Position numbers and translations under genes: made by a program. A DNA stretch of 9,239 nucleotides from positions 1 to 9,239 of the forward strand of contig RQOI01000051.1 in the NCBI GenBank assembly GCA_003854995.1. The letters are read 5' to 3'. This DNA is from Candidatus Zhuqueibacterota bacterium. GTDB taxonomy: Bacteria; Zhuqueibacterota; Zhuqueibacteria; Residuimicrobiales; Krinioviventaceae. Position 1 is the first letter of the stretch. Every line of letters starts with the position of its first letter. The notes beneath the pieces were generated by a model, which saw nothing but the letters and a program-made list of their open reading frames with translations, did not search any database and was not told where the DNA came from. Positions 1 through 6,868 of the stretch are shown here, one piece after another.

Positions 1-22
1 AGAATAGAAAAAGCGAACAAGA

Positions 23-850
23 ATGAGACTGCTCTTCATCACCGATCTCCATGGCGATGCGCGAAAATATGACAAAGTATGCAAAACGGCTCAGCAGCAT
101 AACGTCGATATCGTTCTGAATGGCGGTGACATGCTGCCACACAATGGCACTCTTTTTCATCAGGATCGATTTATTACGGGCTATTTGCATAAACACTTTC
201 AATGTTTTGAGGAGGCCAGGATCTATTACCTGTGCTTTTTAGGCAATGATGATCTCAAAATATTCGATCCGCTCTTTGAAGAAACCTGCCGGCAGTACTA
301 CTATGTTCACAATCTCGCCCAGCGCCGAGTGGCCATTCATGACAGAGAATTCATCGGGATGAATTGGATCGTCGATACTCCATTTCGCCTGAAAGATCGC
401 TGTCGGAAGGACACTCCTGACTTTATTTTTCCAGCCCAAGTCGCAAAAGCGTTAATATCGACCGAACAAGGCTGGCAAGAGCTGGACAATTGGCTCGAAT
501 ACGCCGAGACGCTGCCGACGATTTCGGATGAACTTGACATGTTGCCGCGACCTCTCAATATACAGCAGTCCGTCTATATGATCCACATGCCACCCGCGCA
601 TCTTGGCCTGGATGTGTGCCGCGATGGCCGACAGGTTGGTTCCAAGGCCATCTATCAGTTTTTGCACGAACACCAGCCCGGCTATGCCCTGCACGGACAT
701 ATTCACGAATCGCCGGAGGTCAGCGGCATCTGGAGAGCGTCTCTCGGCAACACCACCTGCATTCAACCCGGACAAATGGCACGTTTTACCTACGTGATCA
801 TTGATTTGGCGGTCAATACGATTGAACGTCATGTTGAACAAGTTCGATAG
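23..850 (+). CDS. calcineurin-like metallophosphoesterase
   Basis: This is a 275-residue protein carrying the ordered metal-binding motifs of the calcineurin-like phosphoesterase superfamily: D8-L-H10-G-D12 near the N-terminus, G35-D36, G74-N75-D76-D77, H188 in an IHMPP stretch, and H224-G-H226-I-H228 near the C-terminus. Proteins of this fold hold two metal ions and cleave phosphomonoesters or phosphodiesters; the substrate cannot be read from the sequence. The third motif is GND, not GNH, so the usual histidine is missing, as in the GNCD motif of YfcE-type enzymes. No signal peptide is visible, so it is probably cytoplasmic. An in-frame TAG at 5-7 leaves the ATG at 23 as the only good start, although the ribosome binding site is weak. 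The spacer of about 110 residues between the third motif and H188 is long and probably forms a family-specific insertion. The family assignment is firm; the physiological role is unknown. Confidence 0.88.
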   Translation: MRLLFITDLHGDARKYDKVCKTAQQHNVDIVLNGGDMLPHNGTLFHQDRFITGYLHKHFQCFEEARIYYLCFLGNDDLKIFDPLFEETCRQYYYVHNLAQRRVAIHDREFIGMNWIVDTPFRLKDRCRKDTPDFIFPAQVAKALISTEQGWQELDNWLEYAETLPTISDELDMLPRPLNIQQSVYMIHMPPAHLGLDVCRDGRQVGSKAIYQFLHEHQPGYALHGHIHESPEVSGIWRASLGNTTCIQPGQMARFTYVIIDLAVNTIERHVEQVR

Positions 851-962
851 TGGGGTGACAGTATGGCAATCCTGACCATCGATTGCTGCCGTCTGGCCGT
901 CGCCGATGCTGGATGAGAATGGCTTTCGCAGGCTGTAAAAAACGGCCACCACATGAATCCGT

Positions 963-985
963 ATAAAGAAAAACATAAAGAAAAA
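963..985 (+). repeat. A-rich tandem direct repeat upstream of toxin-antitoxin genes
   Basis: The 11-mer ATAAAGAAAAA occurs at 963-973 and again at 975-985, a 12-bp period with a single C between copies. It lies just upstream of the best candidate promoter for the antitoxin-toxin pair. An A-rich phased tract here could act as an UP-like element or bend the DNA, but that is inference. Confidence 0.55.
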
Positions 986-989
986 TATC

Positions 990-1038
990 TTGCCAAAGAC
1001 CTAAATATAGCCTAAATTGAGGTCGTAATATTAAGGAG
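990..1038 (+). promoter_or_regulatory. candidate promoter, operator half-sites and RBS of the toxin-antitoxin operon
   Basis: A sigma70-like pair can be drawn: TTGCCA at 990-995 (five of six consensus bases) and TAAATT at 1013-1018 (four of six) with 17 bp between them. The heptamer CCTAAAT occurs twice, at 1000-1006 and 1011-1017, spaced 11 bp start to start, so both copies face the same side of the helix and overlap the spacer and -10 region. The 8-bp palindrome TAATATTA sits at 1026-1033, touching a strong Shine-Dalgarno AAGGAG at 1033-1038, eight bases before the antitoxin ATG. Phd/YefM antitoxins usually repress their own operon, so these repeats are reasonable operator candidates. The RBS is convincing; the promoter and operator are guesses from pattern and position. 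Confidence 0.35.
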
Positions 1039-1046
1039 AAAATGTT

Positions 1047-1331
1047 ATGAAGTATAGCGAAGCGGTCAAGCCGATAAGCTACTTTAAAGCGCACGCCGCG
1101 GAAGTGGTGCGAGATGTCGTAGACAATAATAAGACGATGATCATCACCCAAAATGGCGAAGCAAAAGTAGTTCTGCAGGATGTTCGAGCCTATGAGGAAT
1201 TGCAGGCAAGTCTTGCCCTTTTGAAGATGCTTGCCCTGAGCAACAAGAGTCTGGGCGAAGGCAAGGCCAAGACGGCCGCAAAAGCGTTCAAAGATATACG
1301 AAGCAGAATACGCGAAAGCCAGTCAGCATGA
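1047..1331 (+). CDS. Phd/YefM-family antitoxin
   Basis: This 94-residue protein matches the type II antitoxin Phd/YefM family in length and layout. An N-terminal dimerisation and DNA-binding part (residues 1 to about 55) contains the family signature T34-Q-N-G-E-A-K-V-V-L followed by an acidic-aromatic segment ending AYEEL at 48-52. A charged, probably flexible helical tail follows, which in this family wraps and neutralises the toxin. Such antitoxins block the partner toxin and repress their own promoter. The ATG has a strong AAGGAG eight bases upstream. Its stop overlaps the start of the toxin gene as ATGA at 1328-1331, a typical coupling arrangement that makes antitoxin first. The family call is strong; repression by it is inferred from the family. 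Confidence 0.88.
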   Translation: MKYSEAVKPISYFKAHAAEVVRDVVDNNKTMIITQNGEAKVVLQDVRAYEELQASLALLKMLALSNKSLGEGKAKTAAKAFKDIRSRIRESQSA

Positions 1332-1645
1332 AAGTCTATATTGTGAAAGATGCTGAGCAAGATATTGTCGATATTTATGATTTCATTGCCTTGGCAGACT
1401 CGATTGAAAAAGCTGAATATGTTTTGAAAAATATCGAAGAAAAATGTCAGAGTCTAAGCGAATGTCCCGACAGGGATCATTTTCCACCAGAGCTGGAGCG
1501 AATTGGCATTTTCGAATATAGAGAAATCCATTTCAAGCCATATAGAATAATATATCAGGTTGTCGCAACAAAAGTGTATGTTCATTGCGTTTTGGACGGA
1601 CGACGGGAATTGCAAAATCTGCTGGCAAATAGGTTATTGCGTTAA
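1328..1645 (+). CDS. ParE/RelE-superfamily toxin
   Basis: This 105-residue protein has the size and pattern of the ParE/RelE plasmid-stabilisation toxin family. It opens with a short beta strand (KVYIV), followed by two amphipathic helices (about residues 8-45), then the core strands around Y64-R-E-I-H-F-K-P-Y-R-I-I-Y, and a C-terminal V-H-C-V-L-D-G-R-R-E-L segment (85-95) with a leucine-rich end. ParE members inhibit DNA gyrase and RelE members cleave mRNA on the ribosome. The sequence looks closer to ParE, but the target cannot be settled by eye. It overlaps the antitoxin by four bases (ATGA) and lacks a clear RBS of its own, consistent with translational coupling. The reading frame is intact, so the toxin is probably functional. 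Confidence 0.86.
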   Translation: MKVYIVKDAEQDIVDIYDFIALADSIEKAEYVLKNIEEKCQSLSECPDRDHFPPELERIGIFEYREIHFKPYRIIYQVVATKVYVHCVLDGRRELQNLLANRLLR

Positions 1646-1816
1646 AACAGATCGAAGGGTCGATGATGCAGTTCATCAGGGATGTGGAGCGCTTTTTATT
1701 TGAGCATTGATTAGAGTGACGATCTCGCATTTAAAATCTATTGTTTGTCGGCAAAATTATTTTTAGCTTTAATCTCTATTCGCCAATCCACTTCCACCTG
1801 CAACGGAGACACTCCT

Positions 1817-3958
1817 GTGCGACATCAAGCTGCCATCCTGTTCATCTGTTCGACCGCTCTCTGTTTTTCCCAATCGCGGATCACTGTCCCGCGCACCGAT
1901 GCGCCGTTCCATATTGACGGCCGTATGGACGAAGCCGCCTGGCAGAACGCCGCGGTCATTGCCGATTTCATCCAGCGCGTGCCAAATAGTGGCGAGCCGA
2001 TGAGCGAGCGAACCGAGGTGTACGTCACTTTTGCTCGAGACCAGCTCTATTTCGGCCTGCGATGCTACGATGCCCAACCGAAGGGGATCATTGCCAAACA
2101 GCTGGCGCGCGATGCCAGCCTCGATTACGATGACAAGATCCAGATCATCATCGACACTTTTCTCGACCGCCGCAGCGGCTACTGGTTTCAGATCAATCCG
2201 CGCGGCTGCATCGGCGACGCGCTGGTGAGCCAGAACGGCGCCGCTTTCAACAAGTCGTGGGATGGCCTGTGGGAGGGAGCAGCGCACATCACGGCCTGGG
2301 GCTGGGAGGGCGAGATCGCCATCCCCTTCAAGACCATGAGCTTTCGCAAAGGCCAATCGAGCTGGGGACTGAAGCTGATCCGGCAGGTGAGCCGCAAGAG
2401 CGAGCAGGGCTACTGGCCGGTCGCCAATCTGAACAGCCACAAATTTCAGGTGTCCGATGCCGGACTGCTAGACGGCCTGCTGGACATCTCCCAGGGCATC
2501 GGCCTGGATGCCGTGCCGTATGCGCTGGTCGGTGCAGATGCGCGTCAAGGATATGAACGAGACTATCCGTCGGATATCGGCCTGGATGCTTTTTACCAGA
2601 TCACGCCGGGACTCAAGAGCGCGCTCACCATCAATACCGATTTCGCTCAGACCGAGGTGGATGACCAGCGGATCAACCTCACCCGCTTTCCGCTGTTCTT
2701 TGAGGAGAAACGCGACTTTTTTCTCGACGGCTCGAACTATTTCAATTACGGCATCGATGGCGAACGCGATCATCCCTATCAGACGAGCCTCATGCCGTTC
2801 TTTTCGCGGCGTCTGGGCCTGGACGACGACGGTGAGCTGGTGCCGATCATCGCCGGCCTCAAGCTGACGGGTCAGGCCGGCGCCTGGAATATGGGACTGC
2901 TCGATATCGTCGAAGATCAGGATGGCCGCGCAAGCAACGCCGCTGTCGGCCGCATTGCCCGGCATATCGGGGGACAGTCATATATCGGCGCCATCGGCAC
3001 GGTGCGTAACTCTTTTACGCAAGCTGGGAATTCTCTGTTCGGCCTGGATGCCAAGCTGGCGACGTCGACCTTTCTCGGGGATAAGAACATCTCTCTGACG
3101 CTGCATGGATTGCGTTCCGATACGGACGACAGCACTGGACGCGATCATGCCTATGGCGTGTCGCTCATCTACCCGAACGATTTTATATGGATCGTCACCG
3201 GTTGGCATGAAATCGGCGAGAATTTCAACGCCGGACTGGGTTTTGTGCCGCGCCACGGCATTCGCCGCGGCTATTTTCGCGGCGGCATCGGACCACGGCC
3301 GGGCAAGTGGGGCATTTTGCAGAGTATCACCGGCATCCATATGAATCACGTGACCGATCTGCGCAATGTTTTGCTCACCCGCGAAGCGGGCCTGATGCCG
3401 TTCAGCATCGAGTTTTTGTCGGGCGAACATGTCGAGTTCAGTTTTTACCACACCTGTGAGAGCCTGCGCGAGGATTTTCCCATCCATCCGGATCACACGA
3501 TCCCGGTCGGTGACTATCAATTTTGGCGTTCGACATTGCAAGGCACGACCGCACAGCGCCGGCCGTTCTATTTTTCCGCGCTCATCGAAGCCGGCGGCTT
3601 TTTCGATGGTGCGCGGACGCAGATGCAGACGGAGATGAGCTGGAAAGTCGGGGTGCCTTTGCTCGTCAGCATGGAATATGAACACAACGACGTCTCGTTG
3701 CCCAGCGGCGATTTCAGCACCGATGTCGGCCGCCTGAGTGTCAATGTTCTGTTCAGTCCGGACGTTTTTCTCTACAACTTTATTCAATACGACAATTTGT
3801 CGAAAAAGCTCGGCTGGCAATCGCGATTCGTCTGGATATTGAAACCTGGCCGGGAGCTCTTTCTCGTGTGGAAGTCGATCTCGCAGAATCCGTTCGACCG
3901 CTTTGCGATGACGGAGAGCGCGACGCGACTCAAGTTCAAATATACGATACGGTTTTAG
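1817..3958 (+). CDS. CBM9-like + DUF5916 outer-membrane protein
   Basis: The frame is open from a TTG at 1745, but the GTG at 1817 is the better start: GGAG at 1805-1808 sits eight bases before it, and translation from there begins with a typical signal peptide (R2, then hydrophobic residues 5-17, cleavage near S18-S20). The product is 713 residues. Residues about 22-210 form a CBM9/DOMON-like beta-sandwich with the hallmark I33-D-G-R-M-D-E-A-A-W42 and a later YWFQINP segment. The rest matches DUF5916, including the conserved R290-F-P-L-F-F-E-E-K-R-D-F-F-L stretch. Alternating strands and a terminal phenylalanine (KYTIRF) point to an outer-membrane beta-barrel. Such proteins are common in Bacteroidota and relatives; carbohydrate binding has been suggested, but no enzyme activity is established. 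It follows the toxin gene after 171 bp with no clear terminator, and converges on the lipoprotein gene. No polysaccharide-utilisation genes are nearby. Confidence 0.85.
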   Translation: MRHQAAILFICSTALCFSQSRITVPRTDAPFHIDGRMDEAAWQNAAVIADFIQRVPNSGEPMSERTEVYVTFARDQLYFGLRCYDAQPKGIIAKQLARDASLDYDDKIQIIIDTFLDRRSGYWFQINPRGCIGDALVSQNGAAFNKSWDGLWEGAAHITAWGWEGEIAIPFKTMSFRKGQSSWGLKLIRQVSRKSEQGYWPVANLNSHKFQVSDAGLLDGLLDISQGIGLDAVPYALVGADARQGYERDYPSDIGLDAFYQITPGLKSALTINTDFAQTEVDDQRINLTRFPLFFEEKRDFFLDGSNYFNYGIDGERDHPYQTSLMPFFSRRLGLDDDGELVPIIAGLKLTGQAGAWNMGLLDIVEDQDGRASNAAVGRIARHIGGQSYIGAIGTVRNSFTQAGNSLFGLDAKLATSTFLGDKNISLTLHGLRSDTDDSTGRDHAYGVSLIYPNDFIWIVTGWHEIGENFNAGLGFVPRHGIRRGYFRGGIGPRPGKWGILQSITGIHMNHVTDLRNVLLTREAGLMPFSIEFLSGEHVEFSFYHTCESLREDFPIHPDHTIPVGDYQFWRSTLQGTTAQRRPFYFSALIEAGGFFDGARTQMQTEMSWKVGVPLLVSMEYEHNDVSLPSGDFSTDVGRLSVNVLFSPDVFLYNFIQYDNLSKKLGWQSRFVWILKPGRELFLVWKSISQNPFDRFAMTESATRLKFKYTIRF

Positions 3959-3962
3959 GAAT

Positions 3963-4072
3963 TCGTTCAGGGATTCCATCCCTGGACGGGCGATGGGGCA
4001 GGGCTTGCAGCCCTGAGGGGGGCTGCAAGCCCCCGATCACTCTGCGTCCAGGGAAAGAGTCCCTGGACGAAC
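3963..4072. repeat. three-hairpin palindromic element at a convergent gene junction
   Basis: Three GC-rich palindromes fill the spacer between the converging genes. The first pairs 3965-3974 with 3978-3987 (10 bp, one G-T wobble, loop TCC). The second is a perfect 13-bp inverted repeat, GGGCTTGCAGCCC at 4001-4013 against 4020-4032, with a 6-base loop. The third pairs CGTCCAGGGA at 4045-4054 with TCCCTGGACG at 4060-4069 (perfect, 5-base loop). The two outer hairpins are inverted copies of each other with a few differences, so the whole piece is bounded by inverted repeats and is nearly symmetrical. It could be a REP/BIME-like or MITE-like unit and could also end transcription from both sides, although there is no T-tract after any stem. 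Confidence 0.75.
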
Positions 4073-4090
4073 ATTTGATTCGATCACTCT
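4034..4090. repeat. 10-bp direct repeat flanking the third hairpin
   Basis: CGATCACTCT occurs at 4034-4043 and at 4081-4090. The right copy includes the stop codon of the lipoprotein gene (TCA at 4084-4086 on the plus strand). The third hairpin lies between the copies. This may mark a small duplication or an insertion that copied its target site at the gene's 3' end. Confidence 0.6.
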
Positions 4091-5586
4091 TTCTCCATCA
4101 CCCGGCCATAATCGAGTCGCGTGTCATTTGTCAGCACCGGAAAGCTCGGCACCGCTACTGGGTAAGGGGCATTCTTTTCCATGACAAACATATCGATGCG
4201 GGTGAGCTCGACTTTTTCCAGAATGTCGGTGTCGATGGCGATCTGATCGCTGTACTTTGTCTGCAGACTATCGACGTAGGGATTGAGGTATTTGTCAATG
4301 GCGGCGAGATAGTCCTTGCTGAAATCGTATTCGCTCTCTTGCGCTTTGAGATATTCGTTCTGATGCACGAGCGCCAGGGCGTGATCCCTGAACATGTCAG
4401 CGTACTGCTCGACAAAGTTGATGCGATCGTATCCCCTTTTGTATGCCTCTTGGGTGAGATATTTGTCGCGAACCAGATCCACCACCGCCAGTTTGAACTG
4501 CTGCGGAAAAGTGGCGTCCGTCACATTTCTGTTGCGAAAGACGAGCGGATGACGGCCGATCTCGTCGCGCAGCTGAGCCACCGTCCATGTCACGCCGTCG
4601 ATCGTCAGCAGAGGCCACTCCTTGATCGCTTCAAAGTCGTTTGCCATGGCCCCATAATCGACGCTGGTGGTGTCCTCTTCCTGCCACAGTCTGGCGTTGA
4701 GCGTCCGTTGTTTTTCTTCTTTCGACTGCAGATAGAACGGCTTGACGATCTCGACGACTTTATAAAAAGCTCTTTCATCGAATTCCAGCGTCTTGCCGCG
4801 CATGACGTCCAGAACAAAACTGGCATAAATCTTTTCCGCCTTTTTCTGCACCAGTCGCTCCTTGACATCATTGAAGCGCAGCCGGACCTGTTCGTCGCTC
4901 ATCGCCACTTTTTCGGTCCAGCCCAGTACTTTCATGGTTGTATAGGAATTTTCACCCAGCTCGAGCGGCCCAACGACCTGGCCAATTCTCAGGGTGTCAG
5001 AATACATGGCCTCCATGACCGCGTCGTTGCCATCGTGACGCCAACTGATTTGTCGAGTGGGCAGCTCACCTTCGCCGCCGATGATGTCATAAACATCCTC
5101 GAACGAAAGAGACGGATCGCTCAGCAGAGCCTCGACCGAATCGACGCCGGCTTTTGCAACCGTAAAATAGGCGACATCATAGTCGCGGCCTGCCCAACGA
5201 TACGCATTGTTCAATTCGTCAGCCTTGATGTCGACCTTGTTTGTACCTTCATTGTGAAAGAGCCATTTGCGCATCGCCTGCTCGCGACGGCCGCGAATAT
5301 AGTTCTGAAACGCCGAATTTTGCGCAAAAGCATTGTCCTCGCCACCCTCCATGGCCATGAGTTTTTCAGCGATGAGCGAGTTGAGGATGATTTTTTTATG
5401 GATGTATTGATTGCCCTTGGCATAGTTGGGACGAATGGTGTATTCGGCTCGCTTGATGTACTCGTCCAGGGTGATGATGCGATCGCCGGCCTGCGCCAAA
5501 ATAACCTGCTCCGGCTGCTCCGGTCGCCGCGCGCAAGACAGCAGCACAACGAAAAGTACTATTATGGTAATTTCTAAATATTTCAT
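4084..5586 (-). CDS. SurA/PPIase-like outer-envelope lipoprotein
   Basis: The 500-residue product starts best at the ATG at 5584-5586, where it begins with a lipoprotein signal peptide: K2, a hydrophobic stretch 6-16 and the lipobox L15-L16-S17-C18. A TTG 63 bases further upstream would bury this signal. After a short linker, residues about 28-100 resemble the SurA/PrsA N-terminal chaperone domain (AGDRIITLDEY, then a helix with LIAEKLMAMEG). Residues about 121-224 look like a diverged parvulin-type peptidyl-prolyl isomerase, with the GGEGELP turn and a GPLEL segment, but the usual terminal H-I-I/V motif is replaced by YTTMKVL. Residues about 318-394 resemble a second SurA-N-like helical part. 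Its likely role is periplasmic folding of envelope or secreted proteins, anchored by lipid; isomerase activity is doubtful. The upstream neighbour encodes a PorV-like protein, 217 bp away. No strong RBS is visible. Confidence 0.78.
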   Translation of the reverse strand: MKYLEITIIVLFVVLLSCARRPEQPEQVILAQAGDRIITLDEYIKRAEYTIRPNYAKGNQYIHKKIILNSLIAEKLMAMEGGEDNAFAQNSAFQNYIRGRREQAMRKWLFHNEGTNKVDIKADELNNAYRWAGRDYDVAYFTVAKAGVDSVEALLSDPSLSFEDVYDIIGGEGELPTRQISWRHDGNDAVMEAMYSDTLRIGQVVGPLELGENSYTTMKVLGWTEKVAMSDEQVRLRFNDVKERLVQKKAEKIYASFVLDVMRGKTLEFDERAFYKVVEIVKPFYLQSKEEKQRTLNARLWQEEDTTSVDYGAMANDFEAIKEWPLLTIDGVTWTVAQLRDEIGRHPLVFRNRNVTDATFPQQFKLAVVDLVRDKYLTQEAYKRGYDRINFVEQYADMFRDHALALVHQNEYLKAQESEYDFSKDYLAAIDKYLNPYVDSLQTKYSDQIAIDTDILEKVELTRIDMFVMEKNAPYPVAVPSFPVLTNDTRLDYGRVMEKE

Positions 5587-5653
5587 ATTTGCCCAAGTTT
5601 TGTATGACGACGAAATCCCGTGTCTTGTTTGTATCGTCAGATACTTCAAGTTA

Positions 5654-5693
5654 GCAGAGGCCTTTTCTCTCGGTGCTTCTCGCTGTCCTCTGC
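5654..5693. repeat. degenerate decamer repeat bounded by an inverted repeat
   Basis: Read on the minus strand, this piece is a run of purine-rich units of about ten bases (CCGCAGAGGA, CAGCGAGAAG, CACCGAGAGA) ending in GGCCTCTGC. Its ends, GCAGAGG and CCTCTGC, form a 7-bp inverted repeat (5654-5660 and 5687-5693) enclosing 26 bases. It resembles the short CGCAGAGRA-type decamer repeats I recall from intergenic regions of several environmental bacteria; that resemblance is from memory. It lies 68 bases upstream of the lipoprotein start, so it falls in that gene's leader. Confidence 0.5.
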
Positions 5694-5734
5694 GGTTATT
5701 TTCATAATTTTCCGCCGTTTAGAACGTCCCTATA

Positions 5735-5779
5735 TAGCAAGACTCTGACAAAAGAGCCTCTTTCATCAGAGTCTTGCTA
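5735..5779 (-). terminator. long hairpin 3' of the PorV-like gene, possible terminator
   Basis: A perfect 14-bp inverted repeat, TAGCAAGACTCTGA at 5735-5748 and TCAGAGTCTTGCTA at 5766-5779, continues after a two-base internal mismatch on each side into a shorter inner stem (AAAGA/TCTTT). It begins 25 bases after the stop codon of the PorV-like gene on the minus strand, where a terminator is expected. No run of U follows the stem (TATATAGGG instead), so it is not a standard intrinsic terminator. It may instead be an RNA-stabilising or partial-readthrough structure. Confidence 0.5.
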
Positions 5780-5803
5780 AAAGGTCAGGCGTGGGTGCAG
5801 GTA

Positions 5804-6868
5804 TTAAAATGTCACGCCGCAGGTGTAGGAGTGAAAATTGCCCAACATGCCGACGCTCTTGTAGGCATAGTCAATGCGCAAGCCGACATTGCCCATGAGG
5901 TTCAGGAGGAGGCCGCCGCCGAACGTCGGGCCAAATTCCGAATCCTGCATGAAGAATCCCTTATAGCCGCCGCGGAGGAACAGGCTGCCAAACGCCGGTA
6001 TCTTGTAACGATATTGGGCGCCAACATTGACCGATTCCGTGTTGTTATTCGGATGCAGCGCATCGACCGCCAGCGTCAATCGGTGACCGCCGGCGACGAG
6101 CGGATGAACAGCGACGCCGACGCGGAAGATGAGCGGCAGTTCCCATTCGACGGTCTCGAATTTGCCACTGGCAAATTGATAGTTGCCCTGTTCATTGGGG
6201 AGAATGTCGATTGGCTGCAGCAGATCCAGTCCGTCGTACTTCATTCTTGTGCCATAGTTCGAAATGCTCATGCCGATGTTCATGCCATCTGCCTTTTCGC
6301 CCGTGGGAGAGAAAAAATGGGTGTTCAATTTGACGCCCAGGTCAAGGGCCATGGCGTTGGCATTGCTGTGCCAGATGTTCGAGTTGATGTATTTGAATGA
6401 CGCACCAAAGGAGAACCACTGCGCCAGGCGGCGAGAATAGGAGAGGGATGCGGCGAGCTCACTGGCCGTGAACATCTCACCCGTGCCTTCCTGGTAATCC
6501 AGGTTTGTCACCGGCATTTCGCCATAGCCCACCTGGGTGATGCCGAGCGCCAGAGTGCCGATCGTCGGCAGTGCGAGGCCGACGCCGACAAAAGAGGTGC
6601 TGATGTCAACAACCCAGGGCTGGATGGTGAACTGCGCCTCGCTGCTTTCCATATAGCCCAGACCTGCCGGGTTCCAGTACATGGAGGACAAGTCTTCGGC
6701 GAGGCTCACATACGCATCGCCCATGGCGCTGCCGGCGCTGCCAAATCCTATTTCCAAAAAGTTCGCTGTCGCGGTGCCGGCGCGGCTCTTTTGCGCCTGA
6801 GCCGGGGCCAGGCATAAAAGCAGCATCGCGCTGATGATCAGCAAACTTGTCACTTTGTTTCCACTCAT
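5804..6868 (-). CDS. PorV/PorQ-family outer-membrane protein
   Basis: This is a 354-residue protein with a clear signal peptide (K5, hydrophobic core about 9-22, cleavage after A23-Q-A25 before Q26). The conserved N-terminal signature follows: F-L-E-I-G-F-G-S-A-G-S-A-M-G-D-A-Y-V-S-L and then YWNPAGLG (about residues 37-73), typical of PorV/PorQ and UPF0164 proteins in the FadL-like barrel superfamily. The remainder alternates strands as in a beta-barrel and ends in an aromatic (TCGVTF). In Bacteroidota, PorV shuttles T9SS cargo at the outer membrane; other family members have no known role. The gene directly follows a T9SS-like cargo gene, 67 bp downstream, which supports a partner role here by inference. 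The ATG at 6866-6868 has AAGAGG (6876-6881) at good spacing. Length and ends look complete. Confidence 0.85.
   Translation of the reverse strand: MSGNKVTSLLIISAMLLLCLAPAQAQKSRAGTATANFLEIGFGSAGSAMGDAYVSLAEDLSSMYWNPAGLGYMESSEAQFTIQPWVVDISTSFVGVGLALPTIGTLALGITQVGYGEMPVTNLDYQEGTGEMFTASELAASLSYSRRLAQWFSFGASFKYINSNIWHSNANAMALDLGVKLNTHFFSPTGEKADGMNIGMSISNYGTRMKYDGLDLLQPIDILPNEQGNYQFASGKFETVEWELPLIFRVGVAVHPLVAGGHRLTLAVDALHPNNNTESVNVGAQYRYKIPAFGSLFLRGGYKGFFMQDSEFGPTFGGGLLLNLMGNVGLRIDYAYKSVGMLGNFHSYTCGVTF

Noticed and set aside
863..916. Small frame MAILTIDCC... (17 codons) after the phosphoesterase gene, preceded by GGGGTG
   Set aside because: It is too short, with no overlap or known leader-peptide pattern, and the surrounding frames close at once. 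The 851-1046 stretch shows no other gene.
1651..1664. Possible terminator hairpin ATCGA...TCGAT after the toxin gene
   Set aside because: The stem is only 5 bp, with no T-tract and little GC, so it is not credible as a terminator.
1707..1737. Possible promoter TTGATT / TAAAAT ahead of the DUF5916 gene
   Set aside because: The spacing is 19 bp and the surrounding DNA is AT-rich, so such matches are expected by chance; not strong enough to list.
2978..3979. A 333-codon minus-strand frame opposite the DUF5916 gene
   Set aside because: Its composition is rich in R, A, D and H with no domain pattern, while the plus strand encodes a recognisable family; it is a shadow.
3963..4072. CRISPR array or tRNA in the palindromic spacer
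   Set aside because: There are only three palindromes, the outer two inverted to each other, with no regular repeat-spacer pattern and no tRNA cloverleaf or conserved TPsiC loop.
3868..5577. A 569-codon open frame on the plus strand across the spacer and opposite the lipoprotein gene
   Set aside because: It lies antisense to a gene with a clear lipoprotein signal and SurA-like domains, starts inside the end of the DUF5916 gene, runs through the palindromic spacer and has no recognisable domain. It is a mirror frame kept open by codon bias.
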